64,000 bases of DNA, taken from contig NZ_WXZL01000014.1 of NCBI RefSeq assembly GCF_009982895.1, positions 1 through 64,000 on the forward strand, written 5' to 3'. The notes below the pieces were generated by a model that saw only the letters and a list, made by a program, of their open reading frames with translations, did no database searches and had not been told where the DNA came from. The translations under genes were made by a program, and so were the position numbers. The stretch is from Deinococcus alpinitundrae. Its GTDB lineage: Bacteria; Deinococcota; Deinococci; Deinococcales; Deinococcaceae. Position 1 is the first letter of the stretch. Each line of letters begins with the position of its first letter. This document shows, one piece after another, positions 1-8,502 of this stretch.

Positions 1-131
1 TTCACGCCTCCCTGTCAGGAGGACCGTCATCGTCACTTACCGTTCAACTGTCATGTGTCCCGCCTCGCTCGGAGGCTCAGAAACAATACACCCCACCCCT
101 AAATCTGTCAACCCCTCCTGCCCTGCCTGTT

Positions 132-1991
132 TCAGGAGCGCCAGCGTTCGGGCAGCGGATAGACGTGCCAGAGGGCCTCGACACGCGATACGACGTTGGC
201 GTTCATCTCGATCTTGGGCGGCCAGGGGCGCACGAAGCCTTCCTCCGGCAGCTTGGGCGTGCCATTCCAGACCAGCAGTTGACCTAATGCCCTGACGTCG
301 CGTTCGGGGTCGACGTTGTTGAGGATGGTCCACCACACATCGTTCGTCTCATGGACATTGGTGCGGTCGTCGGCGATCAGCAGGTGACATACCCCTGCCG
401 CTGCAGGATGGGCGGCGAACGCTTCAGCAAGCGCTTGTGCTTGGTGGGGATAGGTCTTATGGAGAGCAACGAACCAGTAACCGTCAGGCGTCTGGAGCTG
501 GGCCTTGACGCCCTCAAAGGTCGGCAGGTCGCCCTCAGCATGCGGCGTGAACGCGCGCTCCCCCATTCCAGACTCCACCTGCGCCTCACGGCTGCTGAGC
601 GCCGAGCCGAGTTCCTCAGGGCGCTTGCGGGTGGCGTCGATGATCAGCTTGCCACCATAACTCCAGGCGCGGCTGGAATGATCGAGCACGTCGATCGGGC
701 CGCGCGAGATCAGGGTGTCGCGGCCTGGACGGGCTAGCTCAGCCACCCGCCGCCACACGGCGTCCATATCGGTCACGGCCAAATCGTCGTCGACGACCAC
801 GATGACCTTGGCGAACATCATCTGTCCCAGACCGAACAGCCCGTTGGCGACCTTATAGGCGTGGCCGGGAAAACTCTTCTTGATGCCGACGACCACCAGG
901 TTGTGCGCCACACCTACTGGAGGCAGGTGGTAATCGGTGATCTCGGGCAAGACGAGCTGGGCAGCGGGCAAGAACAGGCGTTCGCTGGCCTCGATCAGGT
1001 AAGCGTCCTCCATCGGCGGTCGGCCCACGATGGTGGCCGGGTAAACAGCTTCTCGCCGCATCGTGACGGCGGTGACGTGAAAGCGTGGGTAAAGTTCCGG
1101 CAGGGTGTAAAAGCCGGTGTGGTCACCGAAGGGGCCTTCCACCGCCCAGTCTTCCTGCGGGTCGACGTAGCCTTCCAGCACGATTTCGGCGTTGGCCGGC
1201 ACGTCGAGGTCGACCGTGACGCCCTTGATCACCGGGTAGCGCTGGCCGCGCAGGTACCCGGCCAGAGCAAACTCGTCGAGGCCGGGTATCGGGGGCAGGG
1301 GCGCGGTGGCGGCGTAGATCAGGGCCGGATCGCCGCCCAGCGCCACCGCGACGTCCAGACGCTGACCGCGCTCACGGGCTTTTTCGAGGTGGCGCGTGCC
1401 TGTCTTGTGGCGCTGCCAGTGCATCCCAGTGATGGTTTTGCCCATGATCTGCATCCGGTACATGCCCATGTTGCGCTCGCCAGTTTCAGGGTCCTTGGTG
1501 ATGACCAGTGGCAGCGTCACGAAGGGACCGCCGTCGAGCGGCCAGCATTTGAGAACCGGCAGGCGCGTCAGGTCGACCTCGTCGCCACGCCAGATAACCT
1601 CCTGCACCGCGCCGCTTCGGACTCGGCGCGGCAGCAGGTGGGCTGCGTCGCGCAGCTTGGGAAGGTTAGAGAGCAGCCCGCCCACGCCCCCGCTGCCCTT
1701 GAGATCAATCAAAGCGCGGACCCGATGGGCCAACTCGTCGAGGTCGGAAACGCCCAGCGCCAGTGCCGTGCGCTCGCGGGTGCCCATCAAGCCGATCACG
1801 ACGGGAAAAGCACTTCGAGAGCCGTCCATCAGCCGGACGTTCTCGAACAGCAGGGCCGGGCCGCCCGCCTTGACCATCCGGTCGGCGATCTCGGTGATCT
1901 CCAGGTCGCTGCTCACCGGAGTGCTGACGCGCAGCAGTTCGCCGCGGGCTTCGAGCATGGCCATGAAGGAGTGCAAATCTGGAAACGCCAT
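132..1991 (-). CDS. UbiD family decarboxylase (menaquinone-type)
   Basis: A prenylated-FMN-dependent (de)carboxylase of the UbiD family, 619 residues. The motif NMGMYRMQI (about 174-182) and the signature EGPFGDHTGFY (285-295) are the conserved UbiD core that binds prenyl-FMN and carries the catalytic acidic residues. The protein is longer than E. coli UbiD (about 497) and matches the longer group usually annotated as menaquinone-biosynthesis decarboxylases, so a role in menaquinone synthesis is likely but the substrate is inferred. No UbiX flavin prenyltransferase gene is next to it. The ATG at 1991 follows a TAGACT box (minus strand, 1998-2003) by six bases with no Shine-Dalgarno, which suggests a leaderless transcript. 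Confidence 0.9.
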   Translation of the reverse strand: MAFPDLHSFMAMLEARGELLRVSTPVSSDLEITEIADRMVKAGGPALLFENVRLMDGSRSAFPVVIGLMGTRERTALALGVSDLDELAHRVRALIDLKGSGGVGGLLSNLPKLRDAAHLLPRRVRSGAVQEVIWRGDEVDLTRLPVLKCWPLDGGPFVTLPLVITKDPETGERNMGMYRMQIMGKTITGMHWQRHKTGTRHLEKARERGQRLDVAVALGGDPALIYAATAPLPPIPGLDEFALAGYLRGQRYPVIKGVTVDLDVPANAEIVLEGYVDPQEDWAVEGPFGDHTGFYTLPELYPRFHVTAVTMRREAVYPATIVGRPPMEDAYLIEASERLFLPAAQLVLPEITDYHLPPVGVAHNLVVVGIKKSFPGHAYKVANGLFGLGQMMFAKVIVVVDDDLAVTDMDAVWRRVAELARPGRDTLISRGPIDVLDHSSRAWSYGGKLIIDATRKRPEELGSALSSREAQVESGMGERAFTPHAEGDLPTFEGVKAQLQTPDGYWFVALHKTYPHQAQALAEAFAAHPAAAGVCHLLIADDRTNVHETNDVWWTILNNVDPERDVRALGQLLVWNGTPKLPEEGFVRPWPPKIEMNANVVSRVEALWHVYPLPERWRS

Positions 1992-2108
1992 GCGGGCAGT
2001 CTAGGCGACGGGGCGGCGGCGTCTGTCCGCCTGCTTACCGGAAAGGCCACCCAGCCGACGAGGCACACCGCTTACATTCCTTGAGCGTGGTTGTGTTAGA
2101 TTTGGACC

Positions 2109-2366
2109 ATGACGAATCCGACGAATCCGTACGTGGAATGGTTCGACGGGCTGCGGGCCGAGTACGGCGAACAGCTCAAGCAGATGCCGCTGCCGGAAGG
2201 TTTGCCGGAGCACCTGCGCGATCTGATGGCCAAAGGCGACGACGAGGCCATCTTGTTCATGCTCAAGCTGGCCTGGCAACTCGGAGCGCAGGTGGGCTTC
2301 AGCGCCGGCCAGCAACAGAGTGGGACAGCTCAGCCGGGCCGCAAGAGTAGCAGCGTCCAGGCCTGA
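2109..2366 (+). CDS. small conserved-looking protein of unknown function
   Basis: An 85-residue soluble acidic protein that I do not recognise. The first 65 residues look like a compact helical domain (region with PLPEGLPEHLRDLMAKGDDE), and the tail is a Gln/Ser-rich low-complexity segment. No signal peptide, membrane segment or cysteine pair is visible. It is divergent from the UbiD gene and is followed at once by a strong intrinsic terminator, so it is a single-gene transcription unit. The frame has high G+C at third positions like its neighbours. A TAGATT box six bases before the ATG could make it leaderless. Confidence 0.7.
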   Translation: MTNPTNPYVEWFDGLRAEYGEQLKQMPLPEGLPEHLRDLMAKGDDEAILFMLKLAWQLGAQVGFSAGQQQSGTAQPGRKSSSVQA

Positions 2367-2390
2367 GCGTTGTGTAATACAGCAACAGCG

Positions 2391-2423
2391 GCGCCGCCCA
2401 GGCTACGGGCGGCGCTTTTCTTT
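2391..2423 (+). terminator. intrinsic terminator after the 85-residue gene
   Basis: A perfect 9-bp stem, GCGCCGCCC (2391-2399) with GGGCGGCGC (2407-2415), a 7-base loop and then TTTTCTTT. It ends the plus-strand unit and sits just before the convergent hydrolase gene. Confidence 0.9.
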
Positions 2424-2436
2424 GCTCTGGTGGGAC

Positions 2437-3297
2437 TTAGCCCAGCACCGATTGCAGAAAGCGGCGAACCACCGCCAGAAATTCTTCGGGCTGCTCCACG
2501 AAGGGCATGTGGCCGCTTTCCTCGAAGACGTGGAGCTGCGCGCCCTCAACCCCCGCCACCGTGACCTGAGACGCCTCGAGCGGGCACGTGCGGTCGTAGC
2601 GGCCCGCCAGCACCAGCATTGGGGCCGTGACCCGGCTGAGCTCTGACTCGGCCTCGATCATGCCGTAGCCCGCTGCCGAGAACTTGCGCAGCACGTCGGG
2701 AGCATAGCGGCCCTCACTGCGCCGGATGTAGTCGGGCAAGCGAGGGTCTTCCGGGTTGGCGAAGTGCCAGGGCATCTGTTCAGCCATCAAACGGGCGAAA
2801 TCGGCCTCCGTTTTGACCGCTGCTTCACCCGCCCACGAGTCCTGCACCTGCTGGCGGAGGTGCAGTGGCTCGAAGGCGGCGAGTTTGGCCTCGATACCCT
2901 CCAGGAACCGACTCGACGGCACGCCGCACGACACGATGCTGGCCGCCGCCGCACCCGGCTCACTGATGGCCTGCTGCAGAGCCACGAACGCGCCGTAAGA
3001 ATGCCCCAGCACCGCATACCGGTCTGCGCCCAGTGCCCGCGCCACCCCACCCACGTCAGCGGCCATCTGCTCCAGTGTCCAGGTGTCCTCGGGCGCGTCA
3101 CGGTCGCTCTCGCCCTGGGCACGCATGTCCAGCAACACCAGCCGCACCGTATCGGTCAGCGGATCGAGGAAGTCTGCAAACTCGTGGTGGTCGAGGCCCG
3201 GGCCGCCGTGCAGCACGATCAGCGGCGGAAACTGCTCGGGGCCGCGCACGTCAGCAGAGAGTCGGGTCCTATTGACCGGCAGGTACTGGGGCGTCAT
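2437..3297 (-). CDS. alpha/beta hydrolase, proline iminopeptidase-like
   Basis: A 286-residue alpha/beta-hydrolase. The oxyanion-hole motif HGGPG (30-34), the nucleophile elbow GHSYG with Ser100, Asp235 in GRYDRTC and His263 in SGHMPF together form a complete catalytic triad. HGGPG is typical of the prolyl iminopeptidase group, but many hydrolases with other substrates share it, so the substrate is open. No signal peptide is seen, so it is probably cytoplasmic. It reads toward the terminator of the small gene on its left. The HNH gene lies 56 bases upstream on the same strand, so the two could be co-transcribed. Confidence 0.88.
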   Translation of the reverse strand: MTPQYLPVNRTRLSADVRGPEQFPPLIVLHGGPGLDHHEFADFLDPLTDTVRLVLLDMRAQGESDRDAPEDTWTLEQMAADVGGVARALGADRYAVLGHSYGAFVALQQAISEPGAAAASIVSCGVPSSRFLEGIEAKLAAFEPLHLRQQVQDSWAGEAAVKTEADFARLMAEQMPWHFANPEDPRLPDYIRRSEGRYAPDVLRKFSAAGYGMIEAESELSRVTAPMLVLAGRYDRTCPLEASQVTVAGVEGAQLHVFEESGHMPFVEQPEEFLAVVRRFLQSVLG

Positions 3298-3353
3298 GGC
3301 GAGAGTATGTCAGAAAGCAGCTCGGCCAGCAGCGGCGCGGCGACTGTTGACCG

Positions 3354-3902
3354 CTATCCTCCCAGGTACTTGTGCCACTCGCTGCGGTCCTGGGCGAACT
3401 GGCCCTGGGCGTAGAAGCCGAAGCTGGGCGCGCGCGGGCGCAGGCGCAGCGGCATGGCGGCTTCCTCGGGGGTGCGGTCCCCTTTGCGCTGGTTGCAACT
3501 GCGGCAGGCCACGACCACGTTCTCCCAACCGTGCCGCCCACCTTTTGAGCGCGGCTGCACGTGATCCAAGGTGAGGTCACCCCGCTCGCCACAGTACTGG
3601 CAGGTATAAGCGTCACGCCTGAGCACATTGCGGCGGTTGAAGGGAATCGGGTGAATGCGCGGGCGGCGGATGTAGCGCCGCAACCGGATGACGCTCGGCA
3701 CCGGCAGCACCGTGCTGGGCGACCGGACCACGTCGGCGCTGTTTTCGAGCACCTCGGCCACGCCGTACTGAATAAGAGTGATGGCCCGCTTGGCACTGGT
3801 GACGTGCAGCGGTTCGTAAGATGCGTTCAGCACCAGCACGCGCGGCACGCTCAGATCCGTGGCCACCCGCAGAGGCGCAGTAAAAAGCTCTGGCCCGTTC
3901 AT
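3354..3902 (-). CDS. HNH endonuclease family protein
   Basis: A 182-residue protein with a zinc-finger HNH nuclease domain in its C-terminal half: Cys101 and Cys104 (CQYC), the catalytic histidine region LTLDHV with His114, the KGG and W-N positions, and Cys133/Cys136 (CRSCNQRKG). The N-terminal 90 residues, with VLVLNASYEPLHV, are typical of the widespread chromosomal McrA-like HNH proteins whose cellular role is unclear. It is not beside a methylase or phage genes, so nothing points to restriction. The ATG at 3902 follows TAAAAT (minus strand, 3909-3914) by six bases, a leaderless arrangement. Confidence 0.9.
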   Translation of the reverse strand: MNGPELFTAPLRVATDLSVPRVLVLNASYEPLHVTSAKRAITLIQYGVAEVLENSADVVRSPSTVLPVPSVIRLRRYIRRPRIHPIPFNRRNVLRRDAYTCQYCGERGDLTLDHVQPRSKGGRHGWENVVVACRSCNQRKGDRTPEEAAMPLRLRPRAPSFGFYAQGQFAQDRSEWHKYLGG

Positions 3903-3973
3903 TGAGCCATTTTAGAGCCAAATCGCCGGAGAATTGTTGCGCCGAACGGCTTAGCAATTAGCTGAATCAGGCT

Positions 3974-4606
3974 TCAGCCCAGGAACCCCCGGACACCGTC
4001 AGCGACGTACTGCACCGCCAGCGCTGCCAGCAGCACCCCCAGCACCCGCGTGATGACGTGAATGCCCGACTCGCCCATGACGCGTGCCAGGTGGTTGGAG
4101 ACCCGCAGCGCCAGATAACACAGCAGCAGCACCCCCGCCGTGACCACGAAGACGCCGCCGAGCAGCAGCGGGTTGCCGTGCGCGCCGCCCGCCAGGATCA
4201 TGATGCTGGCCAGCGTGCCCGGCCCGGCGATCAGCGGAATCGCCAGCGGAAACACGCTGATGTCGGGACGCGCCTGAACCGGCTCCCCTTCTTCCGATTC
4301 GCGGGTGGCGTTGCCGCGCCCGAAGACCATGTCGAGCGCAATCAGAAACAGCAGGATGCCGCCCGCCACCCGGAAAGCGTCGAGGCTGATGCCGAGGTGG
4401 TCGAGCAGCGGTTTGCCCAGGAGACCGAACACCAAGATGATGCCGCCCGCCACCAGCGAGGCTTTCAGGGCAATGGCGCGGCGCTCGCTGGTCGGACGCC
4501 CTCCCGCCAAGCCGATATACAGCGGCGCTAGGCCGATGGGGTCCATGACCACCAGCATGGTCAGAAAGGTCTGTAGGGCGAGACTGGTCAGGCCGGGAAC
4601 GTTCAC
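3974..4606 (-). CDS. MarC family integral membrane protein
   Basis: A 210-residue hydrophobic protein with about six transmembrane segments and the family start pattern (LTMLVVMDPIGLAPLY near residue 15). MarC/YhgN proteins are inner-membrane proteins of unproven transport function. The old link of MarC to multiple antibiotic resistance was not supported later, so no resistance role should be assumed. Translation starts at GTG 4606, six bases after TAAGCT (minus strand, 4613-4618), without a ribosome binding site. The divergent BshB2-like gene begins 278 bases away. That gap shows no other gene. Confidence 0.88.
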   Translation of the reverse strand: MNVPGLTSLALQTFLTMLVVMDPIGLAPLYIGLAGGRPTSERRAIALKASLVAGGIILVFGLLGKPLLDHLGISLDAFRVAGGILLFLIALDMVFGRGNATRESEEGEPVQARPDISVFPLAIPLIAGPGTLASIMILAGGAHGNPLLLGGVFVVTAGVLLLCYLALRVSNHLARVMGESGIHVITRVLGVLLAALAVQYVADGVRGFLG

Positions 4607-4884
4607 CGCCCCAGCTTACGCTGCCGGGTGGCAGGCGTTCGGGACAGACCTCCGGCGCCCGGAGTACCGTCTGTTCGTTGTTCAGAACGAGGCGCAGCTC
4701 TTTGCGAGCTTCAGTTTGGAGCGCGCCCGGCTGGGGAAACGGCAAAAGTCCAGCACCTCGCTCAGGCCTGTCATCCAAAGTCAGCCGTCCACTTCTATGT
4801 CTATGCAGAATCAGGCCAGACTCAGCTCCGGTGTGTGGGACAGTGGTCAAGCACCCACCAGAAACTCAGCGTATCCTGACCGCC

Positions 4885-5544
4885 ATGACCGAAACCAATC
4901 CCAGACTCAAACTCCTCCTAATCGTGCCGCATCCCGACGACGAGGTGTACGGCGCGTCCGGCACCCTGATGGATCTGATTGAGGAGGGCCACACAGTGGG
5001 CCTGGTGACCCTGACGCGCGGGGAGGCGGGGCGCACGCTGGGCCTGTGCGAGACGCCCGCCGAGCTGGCCGGATTGCGTGAAGTGGAGTTGCGGGCCTGC
5101 CTGGACGTGATCGGCGTGCAGGTGCATGAGCAGTGCAGCTTTCCTGACAAGTACCTCAAGGATCAGCCGCTGGATGAGCTGGTCGCGGTGGCCCGCAGCG
5201 CCATGCAGCGCCACCGCCCCGAAACCGTGCTGGCGTTTCCGCCCAACGGCAGCAACGGCCACCCCGACCACGTCACTGCCCACAGAGCCGTCAAGACTGC
5301 CTGGGATAGCTTGCTGGAGGATGAGCGGCCCGTACTGTGGTACTACGCTTCCAAAACGCCGCCGGAAAACGAGGTGCTGCGGGATCTCTGGCTTGCGCCC
5401 AACCTCAAGCGCGACGTGAGCCGCCACATCACCCGCAAGTTGCAGGCCATCGCCTGCCACCGCACCCAGGCCCTGAGCACCGTGGATTTCATTCGCAAGT
5501 TTCCCGAGCGTATCGTTGAGGAAACCTTTTATCAGGTGGACTAA
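4885..5544 (+). CDS. bshB2: PIG-L/LmbE family deacetylase, BshB2-like
   Basis: A 219-residue zinc-dependent deacetylase of the PIG-L family. The metal site is visible as HPDDE (16-20) and HPDH (126-129). Overall it resembles the BshB2 enzymes that deacetylate GlcNAc-malate in bacillithiol synthesis, which fits a Deinococcus that uses bacillithiol as its low-molecular-weight thiol. The exact substrate is inferred. The frame is open further upstream to 4678, but the domain begins at the ATG at 4885, and a TATCCT box (4872-4877) lies seven bases before it, so this start is preferred. An ABC operon follows 55 bases downstream on the same strand. Confidence 0.82.
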   Translation: MTETNPRLKLLLIVPHPDDEVYGASGTLMDLIEEGHTVGLVTLTRGEAGRTLGLCETPAELAGLREVELRACLDVIGVQVHEQCSFPDKYLKDQPLDELVAVARSAMQRHRPETVLAFPPNGSNGHPDHVTAHRAVKTAWDSLLEDERPVLWYYASKTPPENEVLRDLWLAPNLKRDVSRHITRKLQAIACHRTQALSTVDFIRKFPERIVEETFYQVD

Positions 5545-5599
5545 CCCTGGTGCAGGGCGTGTAAGAACCCCGTCTGCCCACTTCCTCTAAGCTGGCGGC

Positions 5600-6562
5600 G
5601 TGTCCAAATCCTCGCCCTCTTCCGTGCGCCCTGCCATCGAGGTCAAGGGACTGCAAAAGAAATACAAGGATCAGGTGGTGCTCGAAGAGGTCTCGCTGGG
5701 CGTTAAACCCGGCGAGGTCTACGCCCTGACCGGCCCCAACGGTGCGGGCAAGACCACCCTGATCCGCTGCATGACCGGCCTGGCCTTTCCGACCGGCGGC
5801 GAGGTCACCATCCTGGGCCGCGACGTGCACACCGACGGCCCGCGCGCCCGCGCCAACCTGGGCGCAGTCGTGGAAGCCCCGGCCAAGTTCTACCCGCAGT
5901 TCACGGGATCGCAAAACCTCAGCATGCACGCCCAGCTCGCGGCGATGGCCCCCGGTCCTGCGGGCTCCGGCGGCAAGGTCAAGCGGGTCAGCCGCGACCG
6001 GGTGCGCGAGGTGCTGGCCCTCTTGGAACTCACCCGCATGGCCGAGCGCCCGGTGGGACAGTACTCGCTGGGCCAGCGTCAGCGCCTGGGCGTCGCCGCC
6101 GCCATTCTGGCCGAGCCGAAGGTCCTGATTCTCGACGAACCCACCTCGGGCCTCGATCCGCTGGGCATCGGGCTGATTCACCGAATCGTGACCGGGCTGG
6201 CCACCAGCGGCTGCGCAGTGATTCTCAGCACCCACCACCTGCGCGAGATCGCCACCTACGCCCACACCGTCGGCATTCTGACGGGGGGCCGGATGGTGGA
6301 CTCAGTCGATCTGCGCGCCCGCCAGGCGGCTTACCGCTTCCGGGTGGACGATCCGCTGGGCGCAGTGCAGACGCTCTCGGCGCTGCCGTTCGTGAAGAAG
6401 GCCAGTGCCCGCACCCCCTACGCCATCGCCCACATCGGCGGCGAGGCCCGCGTGCCTGACGCTCTGGCGCACCTCTCGGCGGCAGGCATCCGGGTGTTCG
6501 AGGCCAGCCCCGACCATTTCGATCTCTACGAGTACTACCGCGAACGGGTGGAACAATACTGA
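5600..6562 (+). CDS. ABC transporter ATP-binding protein
   Basis: A 320-residue ABC ATPase of the drug/ABC-2 exporter type. Walker A is GPNGAGKTT (45-53), the signature is SLGQRQRLG, Walker B is [12 protein letters not shown], and the H-loop is in STHHLRE. The last 90 residues form the extra regulatory C-terminal region common in this group. It pairs with the permease gene that starts inside its stop codon (TGATG), so the two make one exporter. The exported compound cannot be told from sequence. The GTG start at 5600 follows TAAGCT (5588-5593) by six bases, so it is probably leaderless. Confidence 0.9.
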   Translation: MSKSSPSSVRPAIEVKGLQKKYKDQVVLEEVSLGVKPGEVYALTGPNGAGKTTLIRCMTGLAFPTGGEVTILGRDVHTDGPRARANLGAVVEAPAKFYPQFTGSQNLSMHAQLAAMAPGPAGSGGKVKRVSRDRVREVLALLELTRMAERPVGQYSLGQRQRLGVAAAILAEPKVLILDEPTSGLDPLGIGLIHRIVTGLATSGCAVILSTHHLREIATYAHTVGILTGGRMVDSVDLRARQAAYRFRVDDPLGAVQTLSALPFVKKASARTPYAIAHIGGEARVPDALAHLSAAGIRVFEASPDHFDLYEYYRERVEQY

Positions 6563-7335
6563 TGCTCACCTTGATTTTGCTGGAATTCCGCAAGCTGTTC
6601 GGCGCACGCAGCGCCCGCCTGGCCGCCCTCATCTGCGTGCTGCTGCCGTGGATCTGGCCGCTCGCGCCGCGCCTCAAGGCCGTCTACAACCTGGTGATCG
6701 TCAGCGGCTGGCAGGTGCCGACTTTGTCGCTGATCACCATTACCCAGTTCCTGCTGCCGCTGCTGGTGGCGCTGACCTGCGCCGAGATGATCGGCACCGA
6801 GATCTCGCAGGGCACCCTGGCCCCGCTGATCCTGCGCCCGATCAACCGCAGCCGCATCATCGTCGCCAAGCTGATCACGGCGCTGATCTACCCGGCGCTG
6901 CTGCTGGCCATCCTGTTTCTGGCCAGTCTGGTGGCGGGTCTGAGGTTCGGCTTCGGCGATTTCAGCGGCGGCACCGGGCTGGGGCCGGGATTGTTCGTCG
7001 GCGTGGGGCAGCTCAGCAGCAGCGAGGCCTTCGGGCAGGTGCTGCGCTCATTTTTGCTCGACGCCCTGGCCTTGATGCCGATCGCCGCGCTCTCGCTACT
7101 CTACGCGGTGGCGTTTCTCAACACGGCGGCGGCGGCGCTGGCGACCCTGGCCACCATTCAGATCATGAACATGCTGGTGGTCTTTCCCGAAGCGCTGCAA
7201 AAAATCCTGATCACCACCTACCTCGATCTCTACAGCCGCCAGGGTGACCTGACCCAACCCATCATCCTGATGGTCATCTACACGGTGGGCTTCTCGCTGC
7301 TGGCGGTGTTCGCCTTCGAGAAGAGGGACCTGTGA
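6562..7335 (+). CDS. ABC-2 type transporter permease
   Basis: A 257-residue membrane protein with about six hydrophobic segments and an ABC-2 permease pattern: after the first extracytoplasmic segment comes [14 protein letters not shown] and then [12 protein letters not shown], the coupling region for the ATPase. Its ATG overlaps the stop of the ATPase gene, and its own stop overlaps the GTG start of the prepilin peptidase gene, so all three are translationally coupled. Likely role: export of an unknown substrate, or a membrane function linked to cell-surface structures given the prepilin peptidase partner. Confidence 0.87.
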   Translation: MLTLILLEFRKLFGARSARLAALICVLLPWIWPLAPRLKAVYNLVIVSGWQVPTLSLITITQFLLPLLVALTCAEMIGTEISQGTLAPLILRPINRSRIIVAKLITALIYPALLLAILFLASLVAGLRFGFGDFSGGTGLGPGLFVGVGQLSSSEAFGQVLRSFLLDALALMPIAALSLLYAVAFLNTAAAALATLATIQIMNMLVVFPEALQKILITTYLDLYSRQGDLTQPIILMVIYTVGFSLLAVFAFEKRDL

Positions 7336-8501
7336 ACGTGGACGCCTTCGGAGTCGTTGTTCTGCTAGTGCTGGGCCTCTTGATCGGCTCGTTTACCAAC
7401 GTGCTGATCTGGCGCTTGCCCAGGGGCGAGAATGTGGCCTTTCCGCCGAGCCACTGCCCCAACTGTGACCACCCGCTCAGCCCGCTCGACTTGGTGCCGG
7501 TGCTGTCGTGGGTGTCTCTCGGCGGCAAATGCCGCTACTGCAAGGCCCCCATCAGCCCGCGCTACCCCATCATCGAACTGATCAGCGGCCTGGCCTACGC
7601 GGCCATCGCCTTGCTGTTTCCGCTCAGCAGCTTCGGCGCGGGCGTCATCGGGCTGTGTCTGCTGGTTACCATCTTGCTGGCCGCCTCGGTCATCGACTTC
7701 GAGACCTACACCATCCCCGACGAGCTGACCCTGCCCGGCACTGCCATCGGGCTGATCTTCGGGGCGGTCAACGGCGCGGCCCTCTCGCCATTGCCCAACT
7801 TTGAAGCCGCCCTGCGCGGAGCCTTGATGGGCGCAGGCGTGCTGGTGGTCATCAGCTTGCTGGGCGGCTGGGTGCTGCGGCGGTTTCGCGAGCGGCTGTA
7901 TCCCGAGTTGCCCATCGGCTACCAGCAGATCGCGCTGGGACTGTTCGGCGGCCTGCTGACGGGCGGGCTATGGGGCAATTGGTGGGCGGCGCTGGCGGGA
8001 GGGGCGGTGCTGGGCCTCATCTCGGCGCTCATCAACCTGGCGGCCCGGCGGGTCGTCCGCATTCCCGAACTGCTGACCCTGGGCGGCTCGCTGCTGGCAC
8101 TGGCTTTTTTCAGCATGCGCGCCTCAAGCTCGCTGCTGGTTGGCCTGCAAGGAGGCCTGGCCGCCGCCGGTGCCGTGAGCTTGCTGGCGGGGCTGTACTG
8201 GTGGATCGGCGGCCGCCATGAAGTGGCCGAGGACGACGACAGCCCCGGCGACCCCACCGCCATGGGCTTCGGAGACGTCAAGCTGGCCGCCGTCATCGGG
8301 GCATTTTTAGGCTTCGAGCGCTTACTGGTGGCGCTGGCTGTCGCGGTGGTCCTCGGTGCCGTGCTGGGCCTGATCCAACGTTTCATGGGCGGCGAGAACA
8401 AGCTGAAATTCGGGCCGTATCTGGCGATGGGCGCGGTGGTGGCCTTGCTGTGGGGCGCAGCGATCATTGAGGCTTACCAGGGGTATCTGGGCTTGTCGTG
8501 A
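7332..8501 (+). CDS. pilD: prepilin peptidase (type IV leader peptidase), enlarged
   Basis: Processes and usually N-methylates type IV prepilins at the inner membrane. The N-terminal domain starts [15 protein letters not shown] and has a four-cysteine zinc site (Cys42, Cys45, Cys67, Cys70). The aspartic protease residues are Asp122 ([13 protein letters not shown]) and Asp315 (GFGDVKLA). In most PilD enzymes the two aspartates lie about 60-70 residues apart. Here they are 193 apart, with extra hydrophobic segments between about 150 and 300, giving 389 residues instead of about 290. The gene is coupled to the ABC exporter genes by a 4-base overlap. Its stop lies next to the convergent hydrolase gene. 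Confidence 0.9.
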   Translation: MNVDAFGVVVLLVLGLLIGSFTNVLIWRLPRGENVAFPPSHCPNCDHPLSPLDLVPVLSWVSLGGKCRYCKAPISPRYPIIELISGLAYAAIALLFPLSSFGAGVIGLCLLVTILLAASVIDFETYTIPDELTLPGTAIGLIFGAVNGAALSPLPNFEAALRGALMGAGVLVVISLLGGWVLRRFRERLYPELPIGYQQIALGLFGGLLTGGLWGNWWAALAGGAVLGLISALINLAARRVVRIPELLTLGGSLLALAFFSMRASSSLLVGLQGGLAAAGAVSLLAGLYWWIGGRHEVAEDDDSPGDPTAMGFGDVKLAAVIGAFLGFERLLVALAVAVVLGAVLGLIQRFMGGENKLKFGPYLAMGAVVALLWGAAIIEAYQGYLGLS

Positions 8502-8502
8502 T

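Noticed and set aside
861..2084. 407-codon open frame opposite the UbiD gene
   Set aside because: It is antisense to a clear UbiD protein. Long antisense frames are expected in GC-rich DNA, and this one has no family motif or ribosome binding site.
4678..4884. N-terminal extension of the BshB2-like protein
   Set aside because: The family begins at the ATG at 4885, and the extra 69 residues are Arg/Ser-rich noise. A promoter-like TATCCT box lies inside the extension.
4607..4884. Possible regulatory RNA in the marC-bshB2 gap
   Set aside because: No conserved aptamer blocks or stable hairpin with a T run; only promoter-like boxes for the two divergent genes.
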